Positions 1 to 9,464 of a stretch of 64,000 nt of DNA are shown one piece after another. The DNA is from JADCRZ01 sp041751095. GTDB taxonomy: Bacteria > Bacteroidota > Bacteroidia > Chitinophagales > Chitinophagaceae. Where the stretch lies: NCBI GenBank assembly GCA_041751095.1, contig JBGSYC010000147.1, positions 1 through 64,000 on the forward strand, given 5' to 3'. Under the pieces are notes generated by a model that saw only the letters and a program-made list of their open reading frames with translations, did not search any database and had not been told where the DNA came from. Each line of letters starts with the position of its first letter. Within the stretch, counting starts at the first letter, position 1. Position numbers and translations under genes: made by a program.

Positions 1-1
1 T

Positions 2-118
2 ATCAAAAGGGTTGTAAGACGGCTATCTGATATTACAGAACCTATAAGACCGGGCAGAAAATTTAAACGAAATCATCAGCCCAAGCGCAAGCATTATATG
101 AACTATAAACCGGTCTGA
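2..118 (+). CDS. C-terminal end of an unidentified protein (partial)
   Basis: An open frame runs from the first bases of the window to a TGA at 116-118 and encodes a 38-residue, strongly basic tail ending in HYMNYKPV. The start lies outside the window. The composition (many Arg, Lys and Pro) looks coded rather than random, but I do not recognise the family. It faces the glutamine synthetase gene convergently, with about 60 bases between the two stops. It could be a chance open frame, since only 117 bases are visible. Confidence 0.4.
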   Translation: MKRVVRRLSDITEPIRPGRKFKRNHQPKRKHYMNYKPV

Positions 119-144
119 TTGCTTAAGTTAATGACATTGGTTGT

Positions 145-170
145 GAACCTATAAAGTTGCGAACCTATAA
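145..170. repeat. Short tandem repeat, gaacctataa, 16-base period
   Basis: The 10-mer gaacctataa occurs at 145-154 and again at 161-170, and gaacctataag is also present at 38-48. The two close copies sit between the convergent stops of the partial upstream gene and the glutamine synthetase gene. No function can be assigned. Confidence 0.4.
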
Positions 171-181
171 GGTTGATGATC

Positions 182-2374
182 TTACCTTAAAAAAAGGATC
201 TCCCTGTATTTAGGTAAAGACCATTCTTTATCGTCAACAAGCAATTCAAGCTTGTCAACATGATAACGGATACTATCAAAAAACTGGCCTTTTACATTAT
301 CGCAATACGCAATAGCCTTTTCCCGGCTGTTTTCAATGGCGTTAGCGGCCTTCCTTGCTTCAATCATCTTTTCCACCTGATCGCTTACGGCAGAAATATG
401 TTCTCCGATTTTGCCAAGTATTTGTTTTTGATTGGCATACGTGGATTCCGGCAGACCTACCTCTTTTAATCCCCTGATGTTTTCAATAAGGGTGTTCTGG
501 TATTTTATTGCACCAGGCAAAATATTGCTGGTTGCCAGCTCACCCATCATGCGCGCTTCTATCTGAACTTTCTTTATATATTTCTCCAGCTCAATTTCAT
601 ATCGTGCTTCCAGTTCTGAATGCGTATAAACATTATTGCTTTCATAAAGATGTTTTGCTTTTTCCGATATCATGGCATCTAGGGCAAGAGGAGTTGTTTT
701 AACATTAGCCAGACCCCTGTCACCCGCTTCTGAAGACCAATCATCACTGTAACCGTCACCTTCAAACAAGACCTTTTTACTGGCCACAATATATTCCCGG
801 ATAACATGAATGATAGCGATTTCTTTCTTATCTCCTTTTTCCATCAAACCATCAACATCCTTCTTAAATTTCTTTAAGGTGTCGGCCATAATCGAATTTA
901 AAACCGTCATGGCATTGGCGCAGTTCGCCGAAGATCCTACGGCCCTGAACTCGAACTTGTTGCCCGTGAATGCAAAGGGGGAGGTGCGGTTTCTGTCTGT
1001 ATTGTCAAGAAGGAGCTCAGGAATGCTTCTGTGAAGATCAAGCTTCAGGATTGCTTCGTCCTGTTCATCAAAGTTATCTCCTACCCTCGCCTGTACATCA
1101 TCCAGTACTTTACTGAGATACTGGCCGATAAACACTGAAATAATAGCGGGGGGTGCCTCGTTGGCTCCAAGGCGGAAATCATTTCCTGCGGAGGCAATGG
1201 AAGCCCTCAGGAGATCGGCATAGTCATGAACCGCTTTTATTGTATTTACAAAGAAGGTGAGGAACATCAGGTTCGTTTTCGGGGTCTTCCCGGGAGCAAG
1301 TAAATTAACCCCTGTATCCGTAGCCATGCTCCAGTTGTTGTGCTTGCCACTGCCGTTGATCCCTGCGAACGGTTTTTCATGCAGCAATACCCGTAAGCGG
1401 TGCCTTCTGGCAACCCGATCCATAATATCCATCAATAATGTATTATGATCAACTGCCACGCTAACCTCCTCAAATATAGGCGCGCACTCGAATTGGGCGG
1501 GTGCTACCTCGTTGTGGCGGGTTCTTAAAGGAATGCCTAATTTATAAGATTCGTTTTCGAAGTCTCTCATAAAGGCATATACGCGTTCCGGTATAGATCC
1601 AAAATAATGGTCTTCTAATTGCTGGCCCTTGGCCGGTCCATGCCCAAAAACAGTTCTTCCGCTCATTACAAGGTCAGGCCGGGCATTAAATAAACCTTCG
1701 TCAATTACAAAATACTCCTGTTCCCATCCGAGGGTAGCTGTTATCTTGGTAATGTTTTTATCGAAGTAATGGCAAACGTCGACTGCAGACTTGTTTAAAG
1801 CCTCGAGCGCTTTAAGAAGTGGGGCTTTATAGTCTAAAGATTCGCCGGTATAAGAAACAAAGATGGTGGGTATGCAAAGCGTTTTACCTTCGCCAATCTC
1901 CATAATGAAAGCAGGGGAAGAAGGATCCCACGCGGTATAGCCGCGTGCTTCAAATGTAGCCCGCAGGCCGCCACTCGGAAAGGAGGAGGCGTCAGGTTCC
2001 TGCTGGATAAGCGCTGCACCATCAAATTCTTCAATCGAAGTCCCATCGCTTTTTATCGTAAAAAAAGAATCATGCTTTTCGGCAGTAGTGCCGGTAAGCG
2101 GCTGAAACCAATGCGTAAAGTGGGTGACGCCCTTTAACTCTGCCCACTGACGTATGCCTGACGCGATCTGGTTGGCCATCGCACGATCAATCTTCCTGCC
2201 ACCTTTCACCGAAATTAAAAGACTTTTATACGCCTCATCACTGAGTAGTTCACGTGCGGTTTTTAAAGTAAATACGTTCTCCCCAAAAATCGCGGTGATC
2301 TTCGTTGAAGCAGGTACTTTAACCCCATTAGAATGGTCTGAAAGATTTTTTAAGGCATCTAAACGTAAAGACAT
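182..2374 (-). CDS. glnN: Type III glutamine synthetase
   Basis: Makes glutamine from glutamate, ammonia and ATP in the cytoplasm; this is the main ammonia-assimilating enzyme in many Bacteroidota. At 730 residues it has the length of the GSIII family, much longer than GSI (about 470). Visible signature stretches are EVAPAQFECAP near residue 290, the ATP/ammonia-site segment GINGSGKHNNWSM near residue 340, and NRTSPFAFTGNKFEFR near residue 465. A long helical C-terminal part follows, typical of the family. The ATG at 2374 is preceded by an A/T-rich leader. It is a single gene; the upstream neighbour on the same strand is 150 bases away. Function is clear; the symbol follows Bacteroides usage. 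Confidence 0.96.
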   Translation of the reverse strand: MSLRLDALKNLSDHSNGVKVPASTKITAIFGENVFTLKTARELLSDEAYKSLLISVKGGRKIDRAMANQIASGIRQWAELKGVTHFTHWFQPLTGTTAEKHDSFFTIKSDGTSIEEFDGAALIQQEPDASSFPSGGLRATFEARGYTAWDPSSPAFIMEIGEGKTLCIPTIFVSYTGESLDYKAPLLKALEALNKSAVDVCHYFDKNITKITATLGWEQEYFVIDEGLFNARPDLVMSGRTVFGHGPAKGQQLEDHYFGSIPERVYAFMRDFENESYKLGIPLRTRHNEVAPAQFECAPIFEEVSVAVDHNTLLMDIMDRVARRHRLRVLLHEKPFAGINGSGKHNNWSMATDTGVNLLAPGKTPKTNLMFLTFFVNTIKAVHDYADLLRASIASAGNDFRLGANEAPPAIISVFIGQYLSKVLDDVQARVGDNFDEQDEAILKLDLHRSIPELLLDNTDRNRTSPFAFTGNKFEFRAVGSSANCANAMTVLNSIMADTLKKFKKDVDGLMEKGDKKEIAIIHVIREYIVASKKVLFEGDGYSDDWSSEAGDRGLANVKTTPLALDAMISEKAKHLYESNNVYTHSELEARYEIELEKYIKKVQIEARMMGELATSNILPGAIKYQNTLIENIRGLKEVGLPESTYANQKQILGKIGEHISAVSDQVEKMIEARKAANAIENSREKAIAYCDNVKGQFFDSIRYHVDKLELLVDDKEWSLPKYREILFLR

Positions 2375-2522
2375 GGATTATTTTTTTTGACTGCGAAAAT
2401 AAGATCAATTGCACCAAAAACAAAGTATATTAAAAATTTATACGAAAATGCCACATTTTATCATGGAAAAAAAGCCTGAACACCTCAAAAAGAATTTCTG
2501 TTTTCGATGGCTGACACATCAA

Positions 2523-3770
2523 TTAATTCTTAATGTTTGGCCTGAAGAAGATAACACAACTCATTACCCCTAAAAAGAGGGGAAGTGGAATACTTCTATA
2601 CCGGGTGAGCGGTGACACAAAATGAACAATATAACCGGTGATTAGCATAAGTAACATACTAAATATGAGTATGCTCCATAATACCGGTTCCTTAAGCAAC
2701 AATGGAAAAGATCTCCTCCATGCAAATAATATTATAGAACAGATCACCGCTGTCACTTCAAAAAAGGAAGGCAGATAGAACAATCCTTTAATATCAGTGA
2801 TGAATGGTTTGAAGAAACCGTAGCTGACTGCCCGGGGAAGAGAAAATGCAAAACTGGATAAATCAGCCTGGAGGGGAGTTGTCGGCAACACCGACTTTCC
2901 CTCGAGGGTTAAAAATTCCTGTTGTTTATGAACAATCACCTGAAGTGGGTTAAACCGCTCAGGTAATAACGGTATCACGCAAATAACAAGAACCGTACAA
3001 AGGGCACCTGCTGTTAAAATTTTTGTGGATCTTACCCCAAACCTGTAATGTATAACCCACGTCAATATCACCGGTATCATCAGCAAGAGCGTATAATTTC
3101 TTAACACAAATAAAACCGGCGCCGCAAAGACCACCAGAAGCCAGTGCCTTAGTGACCTGGCAGAAAATTTAATCAGCCGGAATGAACAATAAAAAATAAG
3201 AAAAATGAAAGCGCTTATAAGCGTGTCTTTATGATTTCCACTACACCAGAACAGGGTTGACGGCAGCAGATAACAACAACCCAATAACAACCAGACCGGT
3301 GGAGTTGCGAAAGGTTTCAATAAACGGAAAAGCGCAGACGACCCTAAAAAGCTGGCAAAGGCAAAGAACAACGCGTTTGTGTAATAGCTTTTCGCCGTGA
3401 CCACGTTTACCGCTGCTAAAATTTTTATAAACAGCTCTGACTTGGCATTATTCCATTGCGATGCGGAACCTGCAAACAGGCTGTCTCCAGGACTATTTGT
3501 AAGACTTTTAACCAGTCCACTAAAAAAATCATCTGGCCGGGATATCAGGACATCCGTTTCAAGAACGCTTTCTTCGTAAAACATCCACGTATCGGCAATG
3601 CTTCTATAATAAGGATTGGCGCTTAGGATATAACCATACGCAAGAGCGCCAGCCACTTTAACCAGATAGAGGATAAGCAGCATCCCGGGGCCTATCCCGG
3701 TTTTACGTACAAAAGGTGTTTTATAAGAGAGGTAACAAAACAATGATCCATAAACGATGAAGAGAAGCAA
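2523..3770 (-). CDS. Polytopic inner-membrane protein, function unknown
   Basis: A 415-residue protein with about ten hydrophobic segments spread over its whole length, separated by short basic loops. One larger extracytoplasmic loop (about residues 60-105, rich in D, S and W) follows the second segment. The arrangement resembles membrane glycosyltransferases or polysaccharide polymerases of the EpsG/GT39 type: the acidic loop after TM2, RNYTLLL in the middle, and SPLTRYRSIPLPLF near the end. I see no diagnostic catalytic motif, so this is inference. The reading frame is closed by a TAG just upstream, so the start must be the TTG at 3770 or a later codon (the next Met is residue 30). It is divergent from the methyltransferase gene. 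Confidence 0.75.
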   Translation of the reverse strand: MLLFIVYGSLFCYLSYKTPFVRKTGIGPGMLLILYLVKVAGALAYGYILSANPYYRSIADTWMFYEESVLETDVLISRPDDFFSGLVKSLTNSPGDSLFAGSASQWNNAKSELFIKILAAVNVVTAKSYYTNALFFAFASFLGSSALFRLLKPFATPPVWLLLGCCYLLPSTLFWCSGNHKDTLISAFIFLIFYCSFRLIKFSARSLRHWLLVVFAAPVLFVLRNYTLLLMIPVILTWVIHYRFGVRSTKILTAGALCTVLVICVIPLLPERFNPLQVIVHKQQEFLTLEGKSVLPTTPLQADLSSFAFSLPRAVSYGFFKPFITDIKGLFYLPSFFEVTAVICSIILFAWRRSFPLLLKEPVLWSILIFSMLLMLITGYIVHFVSPLTRYRSIPLPLFLGVMSCVIFFRPNIKN

Positions 3771-3801
3771 GGGCTATTGATTATAGTATTTGAAGTATCA
3801 A

Positions 3802-3809
3802 TACATTTG
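3802..3809 (+). promoter_or_regulatory. Putative -7 promoter element for the methyltransferase gene
   Basis: TACATTTG matches the Bacteroidota -7 consensus TAnnTTTG. An ATTG at 3776-3779, 22 bases upstream, could serve as the -33 element. Transcription would start near 3816, just ahead of the ATG at 3840. Confidence 0.45.
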
Positions 3810-3839
3810 GCGTTAAAACTATAAAATCACTGGCTATTA

Positions 3840-4562
3840 ATGATCATCGCCAAGGAAAATAAAACGTATAATAACCGTTTATTCGGCAGGGGCCTGAGGA
3901 AATTCTTTCACCAGGCAAGATTCTACTGGATATCTGATGCAATAAAAACGCTCGGCATCCAACCGCGATCTGTGCTGGAACTTGGTTGTTACGATGGGAA
4001 ATTACTGGACTATTTACCCGGGCCTGTCGCATTTTATGAAGGCTTTGATGCAAACTGGGAAAACGGGCTTGAGATTGCAAAAGCCAAATGGCATAACCAA
4101 GAAAATTATCATTTCCGTTTTTCGGAGGATATAGGATCATTTACCCCTTCGCGTAAATGTTATGACATTACGATAGCAATGGAAACCATGGAACACCTCG
4201 AAGAGGGCACGATCCGCGATTACCTCCTTCGCATACAGCAATACACGGGAAAAACGTTTTTAATTACTTTGCCGATGGAGACGGGCTTTCCTTTTCTTGT
4301 TAAATACATGCTTAAACATTTATTCTTTACAATCGATGAGCCTTATACATGGAGGGAACTGCTGCACGCGGCGTTGGGAAACATAAAGGAAATCAGCAGA
4401 ATCCCTTACGGGCATAAGGGCTTTAACTATCCGGAGTTTATTCATCTGCTTAACCTCTACTTTCATATTCAGAAGACAGAAGGAATTCCGTTTGCGTTTT
4501 TGCCGGTAAAGTTGAATTTTACAGTTGGCATTATCTGCTCACCGAGGGAAATCCGCTCTTAA
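3840..4562 (+). CDS. SAM-dependent class I methyltransferase
   Basis: A 240-residue Rossmann-fold methyltransferase. Motif I is SVLELGCYDGKLLDYL (about residues 43-58). The acidic residue ending beta-2 is in YEGFDANWENG, and the post-I/motif II region is YDITIAMETMEHLEEG (about 107-122), where the MEHL stretch is typical of Methyltransf_11/23 enzymes. The substrate is unknown; the C-terminal half is rich in aromatic residues. The neighbouring polytopic membrane protein (divergent) and purL (downstream, own promoter) do not settle the role. The ATG lies about 30 bases after a TAnnTTTG element. Confidence 0.85.
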   Translation: MIIAKENKTYNNRLFGRGLRKFFHQARFYWISDAIKTLGIQPRSVLELGCYDGKLLDYLPGPVAFYEGFDANWENGLEIAKAKWHNQENYHFRFSEDIGSFTPSRKCYDITIAMETMEHLEEGTIRDYLLRIQQYTGKTFLITLPMETGFPFLVKYMLKHLFFTIDEPYTWRELLHAALGNIKEISRIPYGHKGFNYPEFIHLLNLYFHIQKTEGIPFAFLPVKLNFTVGIICSPREIRS

Positions 4563-4596
4563 ACTATTACCGCTTTCTTCCCTGAGGAGGTTTACT

Positions 4597-4604
4597 TACA
4601 TTTG
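4597..4604 (+). promoter_or_regulatory. Putative -7 promoter element for purL
   Basis: TACATTTG fits TAnnTTTG. It overlaps a TTG codon at 4602 that would extend purL by seven residues. If this is the promoter, transcription begins near 4611, so the ATG at 4623 must be the true start. A GAGGAGG run just upstream (4584-4590) would then not be in the transcript. Confidence 0.5.
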
Positions 4605-4622
4605 CGTCTTCTTATCTTTATT

Positions 4623-6872
4623 ATGGACATTACAATAAAAACGGCTGAACAATTGCGTTTGACCGCAGATGAATTTCAACTCATTATAGAAAAGCTTGGC
4701 AGAACTCCCAATTTTAATGAATTATGTGCCTTTTCGGCAATGTGGAGCGAGCATTGCAGTTATAAAAATTCAATCAGGTGGCTAAAGACTCTTCCCAGAG
4801 AGGGTGGCAGAATGCTGGTAAAAGCCGGCGAGGAGAATGCCGGGTTGATGAACATTGGCAACGGATATGGACTGGTATTTAAGATAGAATCGCATAATCA
4901 TCCTTCCGCCATTGAGCCATTTCAGGGATCAGCCACCGGCGTCGGCGGTATTCATCGCGACATTTTCACAATGGGTGCCAGGCCGATAGCCGCGCTCAAC
5001 TCATTGCGCTTTGGAAACCTGAAAGAGCAGCGGACGCAAAACCTGCTGAGGGGAGTGGTGCATGGAATCGGGCATTATGGAAATTGTTTCGGCGTACCGA
5101 CAGTAGCCGGTGAAGTCTACTTTGAGCATTGTTATCATACCAATCCTCTCGTCAATGCTATGAGCGTCGGTATCCTGAAAGAAGGAGAAAGCATTTCTGC
5201 AACAGCAAAAGGCATAGGCAACCCGGTTTTTTTTGTGGGAAGTGCAACCGGAAAGGATGGCATCGGCGGAGCATCTTTTGCCTCTGCAGACATTACCGCA
5301 GACAGCAGGGGTGAATTGCCTGCGGTTCAGGTAGGTGATCCTTTCCAGGAGAAAAAGCTGCTTGAGGCGTGCCTTGAAGTAATTAAAACAGGCGCCGTAA
5401 TAGGCATGCAGGATATGGGGGCCGCAGGCATTATTTGCTCAACTGCCGAAATGAGTGCCAAGGGAGAAGTCGGTATGAGGATCGACCTGGACAAAGTTCC
5501 AACCCGGCAAACCAATTTATCCGACGGGCAGGGTATGAAAGCCTGGGAATTGCTGTTAAGCGAAAGCCAGGAGAGAATGTTGATGGTCGTTGAAAAGGGG
5601 AAAGAAGAAGACGTTACCAGGGTTTTTGAAAAATGGGATCTTCCATGCGCGGAAATTGGGGAAGTAACCGCTGATGGCATGTTACAATTCTATTTATACG
5701 GCCATCTTGAGGCAGAATTGCGTGCTTACGACCTGGTACTTGGTGGTGGCGCTCCACAGTATGAAAGAAACTATACCAGGCCGGCATATTTTGATGAGAT
5801 TGAACGCTTCAAACCAGCATCAGTTGAGGTGCCGGATGATCTTAAATCCATTGCCGAGCAACTGGCGGGCCTCCCTAATATCGCTTCAAGGCGTTGGATT
5901 TACTTACAATATGATAGTATGGTGGGCACGGCCAATACATCTACCAATCAGCCATCAGATGCTGCCGTGATGCTGGTTAAGGGTACAAACATGGCCGTTG
6001 CTGTTACAACAGATTGCAACAGCCGGTATGTTTACGCGGATCCCTTTAAAGGAGCAATGATCGCCGTATCCGAAGCTGCACGAAACATTGTCTGCAGCGG
6101 TGGCCAGCCTTTAGGCGTTACCAATTGCCTGAATTTCGGCAACCCGTACGATCCGGAAGTGTATTACCAGTTTGTTTATGCAGTAAAAGGAATGGGAGAG
6201 GCGTGTGTTAAATTTGATACACCTGTAACAGGAGGGAACGTAAGCTTTTACAACCAGAATCCCGACGGTGCTGTTTATCCAACACCCACAATCGGAATGG
6301 TGGGCCTGCTTGAACGGGCGCGGGATAAAATGACGCTTGATTTTAAAGCTGCGGGCGATACGATCTTCTTAATAGGAAAAAGCAATAATGACATCTGCTC
6401 TTCAGAATACCTGCATAAGATCAAAGGGGTGGAATTCAGTCCCGCTCCTCATTTTGATCTTGAAGAAGAAGCGATGGTACAGAAAAAAGTTTCTGAGCTG
6501 ATTAAAGACAGGATCGTTGAATCGGCCCATGATGTGAGTGAAGGCGGATTGTTCATCACTTTGCTGGAATCATGCTTCAACAGAAATTTAGGTGTGGACG
6601 TGGTTGCTGCTGACTATGAGATCAGGAAGGATGCATACTGGTTTGGGGAATCACAAAGCAGAATAGTGGTCAGTGTGAAAGCCACGAAGATCGAATCGTT
6701 TAAAAAATCAATCGGCAACCATCCGCATGAAGAATTGGGTTTTGTTACAACTGGTTCTATCGAAATAGACGGAATGTATTGGGGCGAATGCGAAGACTGG
6801 AAATTAAAATACGACACTGCTTTGGAAAATTTTCTGGAGAGGACGGAAACAGCATCGTTAAGTGCTATCTGA
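4623..6872 (+). CDS. purL: Phosphoribosylformylglycinamidine synthase, small PurL type
   Basis: Catalyses the ATP-dependent conversion of FGAR to FGAM in purine biosynthesis, using ammonia delivered by PurQ with the help of PurS. The length (749 residues from the ATG at 4623) is that of the small Bacillus-type PurL, not the 1,300-residue fused enzyme. Visible motifs are FSAMWSEHCSYKNS near residue 40, ESHNHPSAIEPFQGSATGVG near residue 90 (nucleotide/metal site), and GVPTVAGEVYF near residue 155. Two AIRS-type repeats follow, the second with TPVTGGNVSFYNQ near residue 530. PurQ and PurS are not in the window. The start is chosen because the putative promoter overlaps the upstream TTG. Confidence 0.96.
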   Translation: MDITIKTAEQLRLTADEFQLIIEKLGRTPNFNELCAFSAMWSEHCSYKNSIRWLKTLPREGGRMLVKAGEENAGLMNIGNGYGLVFKIESHNHPSAIEPFQGSATGVGGIHRDIFTMGARPIAALNSLRFGNLKEQRTQNLLRGVVHGIGHYGNCFGVPTVAGEVYFEHCYHTNPLVNAMSVGILKEGESISATAKGIGNPVFFVGSATGKDGIGGASFASADITADSRGELPAVQVGDPFQEKKLLEACLEVIKTGAVIGMQDMGAAGIICSTAEMSAKGEVGMRIDLDKVPTRQTNLSDGQGMKAWELLLSESQERMLMVVEKGKEEDVTRVFEKWDLPCAEIGEVTADGMLQFYLYGHLEAELRAYDLVLGGGAPQYERNYTRPAYFDEIERFKPASVEVPDDLKSIAEQLAGLPNIASRRWIYLQYDSMVGTANTSTNQPSDAAVMLVKGTNMAVAVTTDCNSRYVYADPFKGAMIAVSEAARNIVCSGGQPLGVTNCLNFGNPYDPEVYYQFVYAVKGMGEACVKFDTPVTGGNVSFYNQNPDGAVYPTPTIGMVGLLERARDKMTLDFKAAGDTIFLIGKSNNDICSSEYLHKIKGVEFSPAPHFDLEEEAMVQKKVSELIKDRIVESAHDVSEGGLFITLLESCFNRNLGVDVVAADYEIRKDAYWFGESQSRIVVSVKATKIESFKKSIGNHPHEELGFVTTGSIEIDGMYWGECEDWKLKYDTALENFLERTETASLSAI

Positions 6873-6932
6873 AAACAGGTGCAATGCGCTTAACGTGGAA
6901 TATTTTTTTAAGAGTAATCAATTGGATTGAAA

Positions 6933-7940
6933 ATGGACAAAAAACCGGTAACAAAAGGCATAGAGAAAAATGCGAATATTATCGTCACCGGTGCTGCTGG
7001 GTTTATTGGAAGCTGTTTGGTTGGTTACCTGAATGAGGAGGGTTATAACAACCTTGTTCTGGTTGATGATTTCACCCGTTCAGATAAACGCGCTAATCTT
7101 GAAGGAAAAAAGTTTAGTGAAAAGATACCCCGGGAAAATTTATCCGCGTGGTTAGATGAAGTCAATCCCGAAATTACATTTGTGTTTCATATGGGGGCAA
7201 GAACGGATACTACCGAAAACGACTATTCCATTCACCGGCATTTGAATGTAGAATATTCGCAATTCGTGTGGAAGTATTGTACAGCAGCCAACGTTCCTTT
7301 GGTTTATGCCTCATCTGCTGCTACTTATGGAAGCGGCGAATCAGGATATACTGATGATCACGACATCATTCCGGCGCTAAGCCCTCTTAACGCCTATGGC
7401 ATTTCAAAAAATGAGTTCGATAAATGGGCGTTGCGACAGGATTCCTGTCCCCCGTTTTGGGCCGGACTTAAATTTTTTAATGTTTATGGGCCAAACGAAT
7501 ACCACAAAGCCAGGATGGCAAGCGTTATATTTCATTCTTATAACCAGATTCAACTGAACGGAAAAGTCCGCCTGTTCAGATCTCACCGCAGTGACTTTGA
7601 AGACGGAATGCAATTGCGTGATTTCATTTATGTTAAAGACGTTGTGACTACCTGCTTTTGGTTTATGGCCAACAGGCCCGGCTCCGGGATATACAATCTG
7701 GGCACAGGAAAGGCAAGATCTTTTAATGACCTTGTCCGGGCGACATTTGCAGGCTTGAACTTACCTCCCGATATCGAATACATTGATATGCCGGAAGACA
7801 TAAGGAATACATACCAGTATTATACAGAAGCCACAATGACAAAGTTGAGAAACGCAGGTTATACCGATGATTTCTATTCTCTTGAAGAAGGTGTAGATGA
7901 TTATGTACGTAACTATCTTTCAGGTAAGAACTATTTATAA
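6933..7940 (+). CDS. hldD: ADP-L-glycero-D-manno-heptose 6-epimerase
   Basis: Short-chain dehydrogenase of the extended type that interconverts ADP-D- and ADP-L-glycero-manno-heptose for lipopolysaccharide inner core. The NAD(P)-binding motif GAAGFIGS is at about residues 18-25. The catalytic YxxxK is in NAYGISKNEFD (about 155-165), preceded by the Ser-rich YASSAATYG. The segment DGMQLRDFIYVKDV and the GTGKARSFNDL stretch are typical of HldD/RfaD. It starts 60 bases after purL, which may mean co-transcription. An upstream in-frame TTG (6927) would add two residues; the ATG at 6933 is preferred. Confidence 0.92.
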   Translation: MDKKPVTKGIEKNANIIVTGAAGFIGSCLVGYLNEEGYNNLVLVDDFTRSDKRANLEGKKFSEKIPRENLSAWLDEVNPEITFVFHMGARTDTTENDYSIHRHLNVEYSQFVWKYCTAANVPLVYASSAATYGSGESGYTDDHDIIPALSPLNAYGISKNEFDKWALRQDSCPPFWAGLKFFNVYGPNEYHKARMASVIFHSYNQIQLNGKVRLFRSHRSDFEDGMQLRDFIYVKDVVTTCFWFMANRPGSGIYNLGTGKARSFNDLVRATFAGLNLPPDIEYIDMPEDIRNTYQYYTEATMTKLRNAGYTDDFYSLEEGVDDYVRNYLSGKNYL

Positions 7941-7988
7941 AGCAAGCCGCATTCACCGTAGCGTGAACCCTGTAGTAAATTATCAGCC

Positions 7989-8783
7989 ATGACAAAAAAT
8001 ATTGCCATCATTGGTGGCGGTAACCTTGGAACAGCTATTGCCGAGGGGTTACTGAAAAGTAAATTCTCAGCTGCAAAAGATATCATCATCACCAAAAGAA
8101 ATCCTGAAACACTTCGTTCATTGCAAAAGAAAGGCGTGCAGGTTAGCGATGATAATAGTAACGCAGTAACGAAAAGCGATCTGATCATATTAGCTGTAAA
8201 GCCTTTCCAGGTAAAAGAAGTGCTGGTAGGCATAAAAAACCAATTGGCTGCAAACCACGTTTTGGTATCCGTGGTAACAGGAGTTTTGATATCTGATATC
8301 GAAGAAATATTGAATACAAATATGTCATTATTCAGGGCTATGCCAAACACAGCCATTTCCATCCGTGAAAGCATCACATGCCTGAGTCACAGTAATGCCT
8401 CAAAGACCGATATCAGGTATGTTCACGATTTATTTTCTGCTTTGGGCAAAGTTGTAAATATAGATGAAAAGTTAATGAATGCTGCAACGGTACTGGGTGC
8501 TTGCGGCACTGCATTCGCCATGAGATATATCAGGGCAAACATTCAGGGAGGAATTGAAATAGGCTTTGATGCCCTTACGGCGAGTTTAATTGCAGCCCAG
8601 ACTGTAAAGGGGGCCGCTGAGCTGTTATTGCAGAAAAACTCTCATCCGGAACAGGAAATTGATAAGGTGACAACCCCAAAAGGCTGTACAATAGCTGGCC
8701 TGAATGAGATGGAGCACCAGGGATTCAGCTCTTCCTTAATAAAAGGCATTGCCACGAGCTACGGGAAAATTTCAAACGATTAA
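7989..8783 (+). CDS. proC: Pyrroline-5-carboxylate reductase
   Basis: Last step of proline biosynthesis: reduces 1-pyrroline-5-carboxylate with NAD(P)H. The N-terminal dinucleotide motif IAIIGGGNLGTAIAEGLL begins at residue 5, LAVKPFQVKEVL near residue 71 and FRAMPNTAISI near residue 117 are family hallmarks, and the C-terminal dimerisation domain carries VTTPKGCTIAGLNEME (the P5CR signature). At 264 residues the length is normal. It lies 48 bases after hldD on the same strand. Confidence 0.95.
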   Translation: MTKNIAIIGGGNLGTAIAEGLLKSKFSAAKDIIITKRNPETLRSLQKKGVQVSDDNSNAVTKSDLIILAVKPFQVKEVLVGIKNQLAANHVLVSVVTGVLISDIEEILNTNMSLFRAMPNTAISIRESITCLSHSNASKTDIRYVHDLFSALGKVVNIDEKLMNAATVLGACGTAFAMRYIRANIQGGIEIGFDALTASLIAAQTVKGAAELLLQKNSHPEQEIDKVTTPKGCTIAGLNEMEHQGFSSSLIKGIATSYGKISND

Positions 8784-8940
8784 AGAGGTTCATTGCAATG
8801 CCCTGCGGAAAGATGTTGAATTGTAGCCGCAAGCCCGAAATTCCCTGGCCATGTAATGCTTCCTGTTATACGGAACCGTTAAAATGATTATTTTGATGGA
8901 TGTGTAATTTACAATACTTTGCGCCTTTAACTGGGTTTTC

Positions 8941-9150
8941 ATGAAAAGAAGAACTTCGCAGTTGGTGCTTATAATCGAAATTGTGGCTATATGTATTTTA
9001 CATGCAGTTAAACCCACCCAGAAAACAATAAGTTCTTCTCCGGCGCCCACCACGGGCTACGCTGAGCGTAAATCTAATTCCCCGTCCAGAATATTTGTGT
9101 TGAACCGGAAGCATTTCCAGGTACCATTTACACCTGTACAGGTGCATTAG
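8941..9150 (+). CDS. Possible small membrane-anchored protein, 69 residues
   Basis: An ATG-initiated frame with a basic N-terminus (MKRRTSQ), one hydrophobic segment (about residues 8-22) and a Ser/Thr/Pro-rich tail. It lies alone in an otherwise empty stretch between proC and pyrG. A TACTTTG sequence 30-40 bases upstream resembles the -7 promoter element but is one base short. I recognise no homologue; it could be a chance frame. Confidence 0.35.
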   Translation: MKRRTSQLVLIIEIVAICILHAVKPTQKTISSSPAPTTGYAERKSNSPSRIFVLNRKHFQVPFTPVQVH

Positions 9151-9464
9151 CATTAGCATGCTTCAACGAAGTTTCTAATCTGTTTACAACTGACGTTAAA
9201 TCGTGGATAAAATTCCGCCGCTGAGGTAGTTCAGCCAGCACTTTAATTTTACGCGTTCAATAAATAGCCTATTTTTACATGACCTTCAGGATTATTTATC
9301 CATTTATTTCCGCAGGTCTGGAACTCAAGTTTAATCATATTCATTTTTTTCGGTTAATTAAAGCTAATGTGTTGGGACTCACAGGTACACTGTTGCTGAG
9401 GTCTGATTTTTGGTTTGCCTGCGACCTGTAATTGAAATATTTAATAAAAAAATTCCCGTTAAGT
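9151..9464. other. Intergenic stretch before pyrG, no gene seen
   Basis: About 310 A/T-rich bases with stops in all frames at short intervals. I see no RNA fold that I can name and no perfect TAnnTTTG element. It presumably contains the pyrG promoter. Confidence 0.4.

Noticed and set aside
4584..4604. purL start at the TTG at 4602 with the GAGGAGG upstream as ribosome site
   Set aside because: The TTG lies inside a TAnnTTTG promoter element, and the family start fits the ATG at 4623.
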